A DNA stretch of 58,814 nt, from the NCBI RefSeq assembly GCF_900168165.1, contig NZ_FUYV01000024.1, positions 1-58,814 on the forward strand, read 5' to 3'. The translations under genes and the position numbers were made by a program. Source of the stretch: Alkalitalea saponilacus (GTDB lineage Bacteria > Bacteroidota > Bacteroidia > Bacteroidales > Marinilabiliaceae). This document shows positions 38,046 to 47,420 of the stretch, piece by piece (the stretch's first letter is position 1; each line of letters starts with the position of its first letter). The notes below the pieces were generated by a model. It saw only the letters and a list, made by a program, of their open reading frames with translations, did no database searches and was not told the origin of the DNA.

Positions 38046-38086
38046 ATAAGCCTCATAACCGCATGGCTATGAGGCTTATTCTTTTT
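38046..38086 (+). terminator. terminator after nitroreductase region
   Basis: A perfect 12-bp stem (38046-38057 with 38068-38079), 10-base loop, then TCTTTTTC. Placed about 110 bases after the nitroreductase stop, beyond the repeat; the minus-strand gene ends at 38149. Confidence 0.8.
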
Positions 38087-38148
38087 CATAATATCATTCT
38101 ACACCCAATAATTCATATTTAAATGAATAGATTACTGACATTGATCTA

Positions 38149-39126
38149 TCATCGCATACTAAGACCAACTCCAAAAGTCAACATGGAATAATCGCCAACG
38201 GTATAATCCCCATGGAAAGCAATAACTCCCAAACGCAATCGCATTCCGGCATTAAAATCAAACCCATTTGTTTTATAGGAGAGAGAAATTGGGTCATTTC
38301 CAAGAACAGGACCATAATCACCTTTCAAGTCAAAATCACTATTGGTAGAACTATATCCCATTCCGGTATAAATAGAGATAAACGGAATGTTAACACCCAA
38401 AAGAAAGCGCGTGGTTAATGCTCCTGAGGTAATATCTAGACTCTGGTTTGAACCACCTTCAAACTGACTAACCGAGACGTCACTTCCAAACCTGGTGTAA
38501 CCAACCAAAACGCTGGAATTAATCAATGGCATGTGTTTAATAACCGGGATGTACTCCTTTACGCTATGACGTACTCCGAATCCCCATAAATTAACTTTAC
38601 CTGCATCTCCGGCAGAGATGGATGGAATGAATCTGGCGGAAAGTTCAGTACGGTAAGGCAATCCAACACCAACTTGAACCAATGGCAATGGAAACCTGTC
38701 AAACCCTGTCCCGTTAGGCATTTCAAATGACTGTTCTGCATTTTCAGGTCCATACATTAATACAGGCCTGTCGGTCATTTTTCCGGCAATGGTTGGAGCA
38801 ACACTTACGTTTTCATCCTGCAATCTCCAGCTTCCATCAAGATTATTCAAATCGAAACTTTTACCGGACGATGGAACATTTACCATATTCACATTAAAAG
38901 TCAGATTAAAACCTGCCACACGATGCACCCTTGCCGAAGTGTACCAGCCACCATTCAACGAAGTACCCAACATTTCTCCATAAGGTTTCAGGTATGCTTC
39001 CGAAAGTACCGTTGCATCTTCAATACCCATTTCAAGAAAACGGGTAACATCTTTCTGCGCATAAGAAACATTTAAAGAGAATATAAAACCTGCTCCCAAA
39101 AGCAAAAAACTTCTGATTAATTTCAT
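38149..39126 (-). CDS. outer-membrane-barrel-like protein, DUF6588-like
   Basis: 325 residues from ATG 39126 (the frame is open to 39150, before the signal peptide MKLIRSFLLLGAGFIFSLNVSYA). The block YLKPYGEMLGTSLNGGWYTSARVHRVAGFNLTFNVN at the mature start and later strands such as VQVGVGLPYRTELSARFIP, SVLVGYTRFGSDV and VIAFHGDYTVGDYSMLTFGVGLSMR look like a beta barrel ending in an aromatic-rich strand. It matches, as I recall, the DUF6588 family of Bacteroidota. Function unknown. Divergent from the M3 peptidase. Confidence 0.75.
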   Translation of the reverse strand: MKLIRSFLLLGAGFIFSLNVSYAQKDVTRFLEMGIEDATVLSEAYLKPYGEMLGTSLNGGWYTSARVHRVAGFNLTFNVNMVNVPSSGKSFDLNNLDGSWRLQDENVSVAPTIAGKMTDRPVLMYGPENAEQSFEMPNGTGFDRFPLPLVQVGVGLPYRTELSARFIPSISAGDAGKVNLWGFGVRHSVKEYIPVIKHMPLINSSVLVGYTRFGSDVSVSQFEGGSNQSLDITSGALTTRFLLGVNIPFISIYTGMGYSSTNSDFDLKGDYGPVLGNDPISLSYKTNGFDFNAGMRLRLGVIAFHGDYTVGDYSMLTFGVGLSMR

Positions 39127-39288
39127 AACAATTAGTATTTGATTAAACAAAAAGCAACATGGTTGCTTTTACAATTATAGCAACACATTTATTAAGTAAC
39201 AAAAAAAATAGTTGCTCGTTCATTATTGAATCGTTAAAATTGCAGCTAAATTATAATCAGAAAATAGAAAAAACATCATGAAACGAGT

Positions 39289-39325
39289 CCCGAGTCTTCA
39301 GAACGAGTTCGTCCGAGACCCCGGG
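39289..39325. repeat. degenerate palindrome upstream of M3 peptidase
   Basis: CCCGAGTCT (39289-39297) pairs imperfectly with GAGACCCCGGG (39315-39325). It resembles the better-formed ATCCCGA...TCGGGAT hairpin at 41450-41467 and may be a decayed copy of the same short element. Confidence 0.4.
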
Positions 39326-39353
39326 AGTTATTAAAAATCAAATTTATAGACAG

Positions 39354-41390
39354 ATGAATAATATCTTAAACCAACATTTTAATACCCCATACCAAACACC
39401 TCCATTTAATGAGATTCAACCGGATTTTTTTCTCCCCGCTGTTAAAGAAGCCATCAAACAAGGAATAAACGAAGTCCGGGAAATTATTGAAAACAGTCAA
39501 GATCCTGATTTCAGCAATACTATTGAGGCACTTGAGAGATCCGGCAAACAATTAAGTCGCATCAGCTCCATTCTTTTTAACCTGAACGCAGCTGAAACCA
39601 GTGAAGCCATACAAAAAGCTGCGCGGGACGTTTCGCCACTGTTATCAGAATATGCCAACGATATTTGGCTGAATGAAGCACTTTTTGAAAAAGTAAAAAC
39701 CATTTATAACAATAAAGGAACGCTTCAATTATCGCAGGAGCAGCAAACTTTGCTGGATAAAACCTATAAAGGTTTTATCAGAAAAGGAGCATTGCTGGAT
39801 GATAAACAGAAAAAGAGATATCGCCAAATAACTAATGAATTATCTCAACTATCCATTCAATTTGGAGAAAATCTGTTGGCCGAAACCAACGATTACAAAC
39901 TTCACATAACAAATGAAGAAGAGCTATCGGGATTACCCGAAGCAGTGATTGAAGCTGCTGCGCATTTGGCGAAAAATGAAGGAAAAGAAGGGTGGATGTT
40001 TTCACTGCACATCACCAGCTTTATGCCTTTTATGAAATATGCAGACAATCGAAAATTGAGAGAACAGCTTTTTCGTGCGTATTCATCGCGATGCAACCAT
40101 AACAACAAACACGACAACAAAGAGATTATTTTAAAGCAAACAGCGCTCCGCCTGGAGAAAGCAGAACTTCTGGGTTACAAATCACACGCTCAATATGTTC
40201 TGGAGGAACGAATGGCACAAACCCCCGAAAAAGTCAATAACTTTCTGGAAGAATTCTACTCGAAATCCTTTGATTTTGCAAAAAAAGACATTGAGGAAGT
40301 CAAAGCATTCGCCAAAAAAGCCGGTTTTAATGAAGAATTCCAACGATGGGATTTTGCCTATTATTCTGAGAAACTGAAAACGGCACGTTTTCAGTTGGAC
40401 GATGAAATGACCAGACCCTACTTCCAGCTTGAAAAAGTAAAACAGGGAATCTTCAATCTTACAAAAAAACTATGGGGATTGAGCTACAAAAAGAGTGAGA
40501 ACATCCCGGTGTACCATCCTGACGTAGAAGCCTGGGAAGTATATGATGAAAGTGGTGAACAGCTTTCTATATTATATCTTGATTTTCATCCCCGAAAATC
40601 AAAACAGGGAGGTGCATGGATGACCTCCTTCCGCGACCAGCATGTAAAAAATGGCATCAACATTCTTCCACAGATTTCAGTGGTGTGTAATTTTACAGAA
40701 CCAACCCCTACCCGTCCCTCGTTACTAACTTACAACGAGCTTACTACATTCTTGCACGAATTTGGACATGCTCTTCATGGCATGTTGAGTAAAGTGACAT
40801 ACGAGTCGCTTTCGGGAACCAGCGTTTATCACGATTTCGTTGAATTGCCTTCACAAATTATGGAAAACTGGGCAAGAGAAAAAGATTGGTTACAAGAAAT
40901 AGGGATTCATTACAAAACCGGGGAACCAATTCCTGAAGAACTGATAAATAACATCTTAGCATCCGGAAATTTTCAAAGTGGTTACCAGATTATTAGGCAG
41001 CTAAGTTTTGGGTTTAACGATATGGCATGGCACACCATAACAGAACCGGTGCAATCAAACCCGGTAGAATTTGAGCGTGAAGCCATGAAACCTACCGAAC
41101 TGTTCCCTTTGATTGAAGGCACATGTATGAGTACAGCTTTCGGACACATTTTTGATGGAGGTTATGCTTCGGGGTATTACGGTTACAAATGGGCTGAAGT
41201 GCTGGATGCAGATGCCTATACCATGTTCAAATTACATGGTATTTTTGACAAAAACACAGCACAAAAGTTTAGGGATACCATTCTTTCAAAAGGAGGAACC
41301 ATTCACCCAATGGAATTATATAAAGCATTCAGGGGGCAGGAACCTTCAATAGAGCCATTACTAAAACGAAGCGGAATAACAAAGCACTAG
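39354..41390 (+). CDS. M3 family metallopeptidase (oligopeptidase A / Dcp-like)
   Basis: 678 residues, typical for M3 peptidyl dipeptidases. The zinc site is HEFGH at 468-472 inside TFLHEFGHALHGML, with the third ligand Glu in the following helix (YHDFVELPSQIMENW). The N-terminus lacks a signal peptide, suggesting cytoplasmic digestion of short peptides. Gene is monocistronic; a gene-free kilobase with repeats follows. Confidence 0.95.
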   Translation: MNNILNQHFNTPYQTPPFNEIQPDFFLPAVKEAIKQGINEVREIIENSQDPDFSNTIEALERSGKQLSRISSILFNLNAAETSEAIQKAARDVSPLLSEYANDIWLNEALFEKVKTIYNNKGTLQLSQEQQTLLDKTYKGFIRKGALLDDKQKKRYRQITNELSQLSIQFGENLLAETNDYKLHITNEEELSGLPEAVIEAAAHLAKNEGKEGWMFSLHITSFMPFMKYADNRKLREQLFRAYSSRCNHNNKHDNKEIILKQTALRLEKAELLGYKSHAQYVLEERMAQTPEKVNNFLEEFYSKSFDFAKKDIEEVKAFAKKAGFNEEFQRWDFAYYSEKLKTARFQLDDEMTRPYFQLEKVKQGIFNLTKKLWGLSYKKSENIPVYHPDVEAWEVYDESGEQLSILYLDFHPRKSKQGGAWMTSFRDQHVKNGINILPQISVVCNFTEPTPTRPSLLTYNELTTFLHEFGHALHGMLSKVTYESLSGTSVYHDFVELPSQIMENWAREKDWLQEIGIHYKTGEPIPEELINNILASGNFQSGYQIIRQLSFGFNDMAWHTITEPVQSNPVEFEREAMKPTELFPLIEGTCMSTAFGHIFDGGYASGYYGYKWAEVLDADAYTMFKLHGIFDKNTAQKFRDTILSKGGTIHPMELYKAFRGQEPSIEPLLKRSGITKH

Positions 41391-41550
41391 AACTTTCGAC
41401 AACTGTTTTAGTTTTAGTTTCTAAAGAAATCAATAGATTATAGATCTATATCCCGAGGCTTCGGGATTAGACACTCTCAAAACAATTATTGCCCAACGCA
41501 AAGAAAGGCGTGTTCGCGTATGATAATTAAAGCAAACTAAATTAGATACC

Positions 41551-41704
41551 AGGGCTACGCCCCTAAGGTACTATCTATTAATCTTCTTCTATGAAGATAT
41601 TAGGGCTACGCCCCTATTTTTTTCTGAGATGAATGCCAGGGGCGTTAGCCCTGCAATCTTCGTAGCTTTAATAGTATCTCAATTTGTATAAGGGGCGTAG
41701 CCCT
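41551..41704. repeat. four-copy AGGGCTACGCCCCT repeat, mirrored
   Basis: Two forward copies of AGGGCTACGCCCCT (41551-41564, 41602-41615) face two inverted copies (41638-41652 with one extra T, and 41691-41704). The sequence between the outer and inner copies on each side is also partly complementary (CTATGAAGAT against CTACGAAGAT), so the whole 154 bases can fold as one long imperfect hairpin. This is like REP/BIME or MITE elements. Confidence 0.75.
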
Positions 41705-41740
41705 GACATCTTAGAAATAATACTGACCGGCTAATTAATT

Positions 41741-41879
41741 TAGGTTTCTCGCTCTTTTCGAAATAACAAACCTTTCAGTAGGTCAAGGCGGGTGAAGGGG
41801 TTATTGCGGCGTCGCCGCAATAACCCCTTCACCTCTCACAACATAACAGCTTGTAATTTCGAGCGAAGCGAGAAATCTA
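41741..41879. repeat. nested inverted-repeat element with perfect 21-bp hairpin
   Basis: The ends, 41741-41769 and 41851-41879, are inverted copies of each other (23 of 29 positions identical by eye). Inside them lies a perfect 21-bp palindrome around a single central T: arms 41791-41811 and 41813-41833, beginning GGTGAAGGGG. The right end is also the start of copy B of the dispersed repeat. The layout is that of a small non-autonomous transposable element. Confidence 0.7.
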
Positions 41880-41917
41880 ATATATGATTATCATTTAAAA
41901 AAATCTTAGTCGAACAG
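41849..41917. repeat. dispersed 69-bp repeat, copy B
   Basis: Carries ATTTCGAGCGAAGCGAGAAAT and a tail CTTAGTCGAACAG; matches copy A at 37940-38007 in the same orientation with roughly 80% identity. Starts inside the inverted-repeat element. Confidence 0.75.
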
Positions 41918-42130
41918 CTCCATGAAAAAAACTAAAATTAGCTTCCATTTTAAAAAAATACGACGTAACTTAATAATAAAATCATATATATGTTGTGAAG
42001 AATTCTTATTTTGAATCATCCTAAATCAAAAAAGAACAAGACTTCCTACATCTTTCTCATTTCATGTTGATTAAAACATTATAGCGCACATCTAAAAGGA
42101 AGCACAAACGAAAAATTCAAATATTTTCAC

Positions 42131-42284
42131 TATATTTGTCGTACAGAACACATTTTAAATTATTTTCCATTTTAGCGCCAAACCGGTTGACTTTAATAAC
42201 CAACATCTTGAAGCTCTTTGTTTAACCAGCTATCTAACCAATTAAAAACAACAGTTCTTTATTTACTAATCTCTGGCTGGTTAG
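42131..42284 (+). promoter_or_regulatory. promoter element and long structured leader of ablA
   Basis: TATATTTG (42131-42138) is a perfect -7 box, without a clear TTG upstream; it would give a leader of about 245 bases. In it GCTGGTTA (42276-42283) can pair with TAACCAGC (42223-42230) or, shifted, TGGTTAG (42278-42284) with CTAACCA (42234-42240). The two pairings exclude each other. A weak T-rich stretch follows (42285-42300). Such a layout fits attenuation or an RNA switch. Confidence 0.45.
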
Positions 42285-42382
42285 TGTTTAATTATTATTT
42301 TAAAAAAATGGCACCGATACTGGCATCAAATTCGTGAAAAATGGAAGCGATATAAAAAGAGCGTCAGGAAAAATAAAAAACC

Positions 42383-43720
42383 ATGGAAAAAATTTTCACA
42401 AAGCATCAACAAGACATTGCTCACAAAATTGAGCCGAAATCTGTATTAAAAAATTGGAAAGACTGGAAATGGCACATGCGACATGCCGTAAAAACAATAG
42501 AAGAGGTAGAAAATTTAACCGGTATAAAATTTGAACCGGAAGATAAAAAACGATTTCAGGAAACTCAGGATAAATTCCCTCTTTCCATCACCCCCTACTA
42601 TCTTTCAATTATTAAGAAAGAGAACTACAAAAACGACCCTGTTTTTAAACAGGCATTCCTTGATAATCGAGAATTAATAGTGGCCAACAGCGAAATGGGC
42701 GACCCATTATCGGAAGACCATGACAGCCCGGTTCCGGGAATTACCCACCGTTATCCCGACAGAGTTCTATTACTTGTGAGTAATGTATGTGCCATGTATT
42801 GTCGCCATTGCACACGTAAAAGAAAAGTTGGCGATCAGGATTACATCCCCAACAAAGAACAGATAAAACAAGGCATTGAATACATAAAAAACACACCTCA
42901 GGTTCGCGACGTACTGCTTTCCGGTGGAGATCCTTTCCTTTTGTCAGATGATTATCTGGACTGGATTTTGACTGAACTCCGAGCCATTCCGCATGTGCAA
43001 ATCATTAGAATAGGTACACGAACCCCGGTTGTTCTGCCATACCGCATTACCGATGACTTGGTGAACATGATTAAAAAACACCATCCGGTTTGGATTAACA
43101 CTCACTTTAACCATCCGAGAGAGTTAACCGCATCTGCAAAGGAGGCACTTGCTAAAATGGCCGATGCAGGTATTCCGTTGGGAAACCAATCGGTGTTGCT
43201 TGCCGATGTGAACGACTGCCCCAGAATTATGAAAGACCTGGTACACAAACTGGTAATGAATAGGGTTCGGCCTTACTACCTCTACCAATGTGACCTTTCT
43301 GAAGGACTCTCCCATTTCCGCACACCAGTTGGTAAAGGAATTGAGATTATGGAAAGTTTGATTGGCCATACCAGCGGATTTGCGGTGCCAACTTACGTGA
43401 TTGATGCACCCGGTGGAGGTGGAAAAATACCGGTGATGCCAAATTACATCATATCATGGAGCACCAACAAGGTGATTCTGAGAAACTACGAAGGTGTTAT
43501 TACCACATATCAGGAACCGGAGAAATATGAATCCACCATTTGCGATCGCAACTGTAAAGATTGCAACCTGGAACTGGATGTGGAGAGCGGCGACGAATAC
43601 AATGCCATTGGTATTGAGCAGCTTCTGTCTGACTATGATGACACCATATCACTGGTTCCATCCAACAATGAGCGATATGAGCGAAGAGGAGATGAAAATC
43701 AGGATGGCGAGCAGAGTTAG
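42383..43720 (+). CDS. ablA: lysine 2,3-aminomutase
   Basis: 445 residues. Radical SAM Cys cluster Cys136-x3-Cys140-x2-Cys143 in [19 protein letters not shown]-binding lysine region in [15 protein letters not shown]; the C-terminal Cys-rich CDRNCKDCN, which resembles the C-terminal zinc site of lysine aminomutases. It moves the alpha-amino group of L-lysine to the beta carbon. The next gene encodes the acetyltransferase that completes N-epsilon-acetyl-beta-lysine, so AblA is preferred over a fermentative KamA (no other lysine-fermentation gene is near). Confidence 0.95.
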   Translation: MEKIFTKHQQDIAHKIEPKSVLKNWKDWKWHMRHAVKTIEEVENLTGIKFEPEDKKRFQETQDKFPLSITPYYLSIIKKENYKNDPVFKQAFLDNRELIVANSEMGDPLSEDHDSPVPGITHRYPDRVLLLVSNVCAMYCRHCTRKRKVGDQDYIPNKEQIKQGIEYIKNTPQVRDVLLSGGDPFLLSDDYLDWILTELRAIPHVQIIRIGTRTPVVLPYRITDDLVNMIKKHHPVWINTHFNHPRELTASAKEALAKMADAGIPLGNQSVLLADVNDCPRIMKDLVHKLVMNRVRPYYLYQCDLSEGLSHFRTPVGKGIEIMESLIGHTSGFAVPTYVIDAPGGGGKIPVMPNYIISWSTNKVILRNYEGVITTYQEPEKYESTICDRNCKDCNLELDVESGDEYNAIGIEQLLSDYDDTISLVPSNNERYERRGDENQDGEQS

Positions 43721-43791
43721 ATTAACAGTTTATTGTCTTAAACAAACAACTGAAATTAACTGTTCACATAAGAGATTTATAAATCGTCTAT

Positions 43792-44607
43792 ATGAGAAAT
43801 ATAAAATCAACCATATCGCACTGTAGCGATAGCAGTCGTGTTTACTTGATGGATTTGCATCATGATGATTTTCCAAAAATCATCAGCATCATTGAGAACA
43901 TGGCTGATGAAAACGGCTACACCAAACTCTTTGCAAAAATACCGGCCACTTACGGGCCGGCATTTTTAAATGCCGGATACGTTATGGAAGCTTTAATTCC
44001 CGGCTTTTACAATGGAAGCGAAGACGCACTCTTCATGATGAAATACAAAACAGAAGAGCGAGCAAAACCGGAATCGGAAGCTTTGGAAGCATTTCAGCAA
44101 CTCTTGCTGAAACCAGCCAACACAAAAGAGATTCCGATGGATGCTGACTACACGCTAAAGCCACTAAAAGAAGCAGATGCCACAAACATGGTTCCTGTAT
44201 TTAAAGAGGTATTTGAGACCTATCCATTCCCTATTTACGACCCTGACTACCTGATTAAAACAATGAAGGAAGATGATACCAGGTATTTTGGTGCATTTTT
44301 CAATAATGAACTGATTGCCATCAGTTCAGCAGAATGCAACAATACTAAAAAAAACGCAGAGATGACCGATTTTGCTGTTATTTCGTCACACCGGGGAAAG
44401 CGGTTGGCAGTTCACCTCTTAAAATTCATGGAAGAAGAGTTGGTAAAAGACGGCTTTAAAACCTTCTATACCATTGCCAGGTTACACTCACTTCCAATGA
44501 ATAAAACTTTTTACAATCTGGGTTACAAATACTCTGGCACGCTGCATAATAACACCCAAATATCGGGAAAAATTGAGAGTATGAACATCTGGTATAAAAG
44601 CAGATAG
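43792..44607 (+). CDS. ablB: beta-lysine N-acetyltransferase
   Basis: 271 residues with a GNAT domain in the second half: ETYPFPIYDPDYLIKTMKE, ITDFAVISSHRGKRLAVHLLKFMEE (acetyl-CoA loop) and LHSLPMNKTFYNLGYKYSGTL. It fits the putative beta-lysine acetyltransferase family paired with AblA in archaea and bacteria. It transfers acetyl to the epsilon-amino group of beta-lysine, giving an osmolyte. Separated from ablA by 71 bases; a hairpin terminator follows. Confidence 0.92.
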   Translation: MRNIKSTISHCSDSSRVYLMDLHHDDFPKIISIIENMADENGYTKLFAKIPATYGPAFLNAGYVMEALIPGFYNGSEDALFMMKYKTEERAKPESEALEAFQQLLLKPANTKEIPMDADYTLKPLKEADATNMVPVFKEVFETYPFPIYDPDYLIKTMKEDDTRYFGAFFNNELIAISSAECNNTKKNAEMTDFAVISSHRGKRLAVHLLKFMEEELVKDGFKTFYTIARLHSLPMNKTFYNLGYKYSGTLHNNTQISGKIESMNIWYKSR

Positions 44608-44621
44608 GAAGTATCTTTAAG

Positions 44622-44651
44622 AAAGCTCTGAGTCATTCAGAGCTTTTTCAA
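44622..44651 (+). terminator. terminator between ablB and the symporter gene
   Basis: A perfect 10-bp stem (44622-44631 with 44637-44646), 5-base loop, then TTTTTCAATTT. The symporter start lies at 44682, so the symporter may have lower or separate expression. Confidence 0.8.
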
Positions 44652-44681
44652 TTTAAAACCTGAAAACATCACAATCTCACC

Positions 44682-46100
44682 ATGCATATTATTGATCTGA
44701 TAATAATTGTACTGTACTTCACGATAATGCTGTTTATCGGATTCTGGTTTCACAGAAAAAACAACAACACAGAGGATTATTTTGTGGGTAGTCGAAAAAT
44801 GACCCGATGGCATTTGGGATTATCTGTTGTAGCGACAGATGTAGGCGGAGGCTTTTCAATCGGTTTGGGTGGGTTGGGTTTTGTGATGGGGCTTTCCGGT
44901 TCGTGGATTCTATTTACCGGGTTAATTGGTGCGTGGCTAACAGCAGTCATTCTTATTCCCAAGGTACACAAAATTGGAGTTGAAAACGGGCTACAAACAT
45001 TTCCGGAAATACTTAAATATAATTACGGCCGCACAGTTGCATTGGTAGCTGCTGTGATTTCTGCCATAGGCTATATGGGTTTTACAGCCAGCCAGGTTTT
45101 GGCCGGAGCCAAATTAACATCAGCTACTTTTGTTGCGGTTAACATGACCGAGGCCGTCATCATCATGGGAGCCATAGCGGTAGTGTATACTGCTCTTGGC
45201 GGCATAAAGGCTGTTATCTATACAGACACCGCACAATGGATCATACTGCTTTCGGGATTATCTCTGGTGGGAGTTCCATTTGCACTTCACAGCCTTGGCG
45301 GCTGGGAAGCCGCGAAAGTTTTCCTGACGGCAGAGATGCTTCAACTCACCAATGTAAAGTTCACTACCATCATCAACTGGGCGTTCTCTATCATTCCAAT
45401 TTGGTTCATTGGAATGACCCTATATCAACGAATATTTGCAGCAAAATCTGCCAAAGAAGCAAAAAAGGCCTGGTATATCGCAGGAGTATTCGAATATCCA
45501 TTCATGGCATTTCTTGGAGTCTTTTTGGGAATGTTGGCCAAAGCAGCCTTTGGAGCCGGCATTATTCCGGAAGCAGAGATGGCCATGGCCGACAATGAAT
45601 CGGCCATGCCTCTGATGCTGAAACATGTTCTGCCAATTGGTGCATTGGGGTTAATTATGGCAGCATACTTTTCGGCCATTCTTTCAACAGCTGACAGCTG
45701 CCTGATGGCAGCTTCCGGAAACATCAGCAGAGATTTGTTTAATTATAAAAAATCGAAAAATGCACTTAAAGTCGCACAGTGGATGACTCTGGTTATTGGT
45801 ATTGCTGCCATTTCAGTAGCTCTTTACATTCCTTCAGTTCTTGATTTAATGCTACTTTCCTATGCATTTATGGTATGCGGTCTTGTTGCTCCGGTTCTTG
45901 GTTTTATTATTTATAAAAAACCATCTCCCATTGCAGCCATTGCAGCCATGATAACAGGGAGTAGTACGCTGCTCATCATTCAAATTTCGGGAATTAAACT
46001 GCCTTATGAATTAGATGCAGTAGTACCCGGACTACTGCTATCCTTACTGGTCATGTTCGTCATTCAAATCTTTAAACCAGAAAAGGAAGTATCAATTTAA
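44682..46100 (+). CDS. sodium:solute symporter family transporter
   Basis: 472 residues, about 12-13 hydrophobic segments, typical SSS (LeuT-fold) length. Family marks are TEDYFVGSRKMTRWHLGLSVVATDVGGGFSIG and a NGLQTFPEILKYNYGRTV segment, and ILSTADSCLMAASGNISRDLF near 335-355, the conserved Na2 site helix. It probably imports an organic solute with sodium. Substrate is not evident; it follows ablAB, so lysine, beta-lysine or an osmolyte is a guess only. Confidence 0.88.
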   Translation: MHIIDLIIIVLYFTIMLFIGFWFHRKNNNTEDYFVGSRKMTRWHLGLSVVATDVGGGFSIGLGGLGFVMGLSGSWILFTGLIGAWLTAVILIPKVHKIGVENGLQTFPEILKYNYGRTVALVAAVISAIGYMGFTASQVLAGAKLTSATFVAVNMTEAVIIMGAIAVVYTALGGIKAVIYTDTAQWIILLSGLSLVGVPFALHSLGGWEAAKVFLTAEMLQLTNVKFTTIINWAFSIIPIWFIGMTLYQRIFAAKSAKEAKKAWYIAGVFEYPFMAFLGVFLGMLAKAAFGAGIIPEAEMAMADNESAMPLMLKHVLPIGALGLIMAAYFSAILSTADSCLMAASGNISRDLFNYKKSKNALKVAQWMTLVIGIAAISVALYIPSVLDLMLLSYAFMVCGLVAPVLGFIIYKKPSPIAAIAAMITGSSTLLIIQISGIKLPYELDAVVPGLLLSLLVMFVIQIFKPEKEVSI

Positions 46101-46107
46101 AAGTAAA

Positions 46108-46144
46108 GCACCTTCCGAATATGGTGAACATTTTCGGAAGGTGC
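46108..46144. terminator. terminator between symporter and GH105 genes
   Basis: A 12-bp stem (46108-46119 with 46133-46144) and 13-base loop between two convergent genes; the U-rich side is on the minus strand, so it mainly serves the GH105 operon. Confidence 0.7.
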
Positions 46145-46181
46145 AATAACAGAAAAACAGCAACTAAATATTTTCAGGTTT

Positions 46182-47360
46182 CTATCTGTTCAACTCTAGT
46201 GCAGCTATTATGAAAGGAGCAACACCTTTAGGATCGTTGGGAATTACCTTTTCATTGACATAATACTCGAATGAGCCATCTCTGTATGGATTTCCTCCCA
46301 AGCCTGTGGCACCAACAATACCTGTCATGGTAATATGTCCATCTTCATCCACAATGATCAAGTGTTCCAGAATAGCATCAAATGATTCGTTCGCAATATC
46401 CAGATATTTTTTATCTAAATAGCCATTTTTGGCTCCCTTGGCAAAAACATAAGTAAACATCGCTGAAGCAGAACCTTCAATATAGTTTCCTTCTACTCCA
46501 CCGTGATCAAGCACCTGGAACCACAGACCTGTTTCTGGGTCACGAACATCCATGACTGCTTCAGATACATTCTGAAGAATTTCAATTAGCGCATCTCTGT
46601 CCTGATGATTGCGAGGCAGAAAATCAAGAACATCTACAATTGCCATCATATACCACCCCATTGCACGCCCCCAGAAATGAGGTGATAATCCGGTTTCAGG
46701 ATCAGACCATCTCTCTTCCCGACTCTCATCAATGGCATGATAAAGCAAACCAGTTTCCTCATCTAATGTTAGTTGATACGCCAGTTTTATTTCGCTTGTC
46801 ACCACATCAAACCACTCGGGTTCATTAAATTCGCGAGCATATTGAGCCAGAAAAGGCCCAACCATATAAAGACCATCAAGCCAAATCTGGTTAGGATAAA
46901 TCTTCTTATGCCAAAATCCTCCCGATGGCGATTTAGGGTGTGTCTCCATCTGACGAACATGCTTCTCAATGGCTTTCCGGTATTTTTGTTCCCCTGTCCG
47001 CTTATATAGAGTGATGATGTTTTTAGCTGGATTAATGCGATCAACATTATACTCTGAAATTCTGTAATGTAATACCGTACCATCTTCCTGTACAAAATAG
47101 TTGATCCAATCCTCCATGTACTGAGAATACTTTGGATCAACATCTCCAAGTTTATCAATTGCCTGGCCAACAAAAGAAACATCGTATTGCCAACGAATCC
47201 GCGGATGATCCATTTTCAACAGTGTATCGTTACGAGCCATCACTGCTTCAGCCATTTTTACCGACCATTTAGTTTCATCCTGAGCAGTCTGGCTATTACC
47301 ACAACCAAACGTTAGCCCGGTTAGAATTACACTAATAATGATTAACGTCAAATTTTTCAT
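46182..47360 (-). CDS. GH105 unsaturated rhamnogalacturonyl hydrolase, lipoprotein
   Basis: 392 residues. Lipoprotein signal with lipobox FGC. The barrel shows RIRWQYDVSFVGQAI, WLDGLYMVGPFLAQY with the catalytic Asp, and GLSPHFWGRAMGWYMMA, all YteR/YesR hallmarks. It removes the unsaturated galacturonic acid from rhamnogalacturonan or pectin oligomers made by lyases. Last gene of a minus-strand unit downstream of the CE12 esterase and the PL1 lyase, whose products it would use. Confidence 0.93.
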   Translation of the reverse strand: MKNLTLIIISVILTGLTFGCGNSQTAQDETKWSVKMAEAVMARNDTLLKMDHPRIRWQYDVSFVGQAIDKLGDVDPKYSQYMEDWINYFVQEDGTVLHYRISEYNVDRINPAKNIITLYKRTGEQKYRKAIEKHVRQMETHPKSPSGGFWHKKIYPNQIWLDGLYMVGPFLAQYAREFNEPEWFDVVTSEIKLAYQLTLDEETGLLYHAIDESREERWSDPETGLSPHFWGRAMGWYMMAIVDVLDFLPRNHQDRDALIEILQNVSEAVMDVRDPETGLWFQVLDHGGVEGNYIEGSASAMFTYVFAKGAKNGYLDKKYLDIANESFDAILEHLIIVDEDGHITMTGIVGATGLGGNPYRDGSFEYYVNEKVIPNDPKGVAPFIIAALELNR

Positions 47361-47420
47361 TGTCCGAATTTTTAATATTATAAATTCAACTATATTTATT
47401 CTTAATCACTGACTCTATTG

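Larger units (their letters stand above)
41391..42382. other. gene-free kilobase carrying repeats
   Basis: No ORF with a start codon and reasonable composition. The part 41450-41917 holds the short hairpin ATCCCGA-GGCT-TCGGGAT (41450-41467), a four-copy repeat group, a 43-base perfect palindrome and copy B of the dispersed repeat, listed separately. The rest (41920-42130) is AT-rich with nothing seen. From 42131 it holds the promoter and leader of ablA. Confidence 0.7.

Noticed and set aside
41551-41704. CRISPR-like array in the AGGGCTACGCCCCT group
   Set aside because: Only four copies, in opposing orientations, with unequal spacers and no cas gene.
41391-42382. A tRNA or other structural RNA gene in the repeat-rich kilobase
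   Set aside because: The hairpins are simple palindromes; no cloverleaf, T-loop GTTCRA or anticodon arm was found.
42303-42449. Very basic reading frame (Trp/Lys/Arg-rich) across the ablA start, as a possible leader peptide
   Set aside because: It has no ATG, GTG or TTG start after the preceding stop, and overlaps the well-supported ablA coding start.
43494-43826. 110-residue frame over the ablA end and ablB start
   Set aside because: Overlaps two recognisable genes in another frame and has no domain sense.
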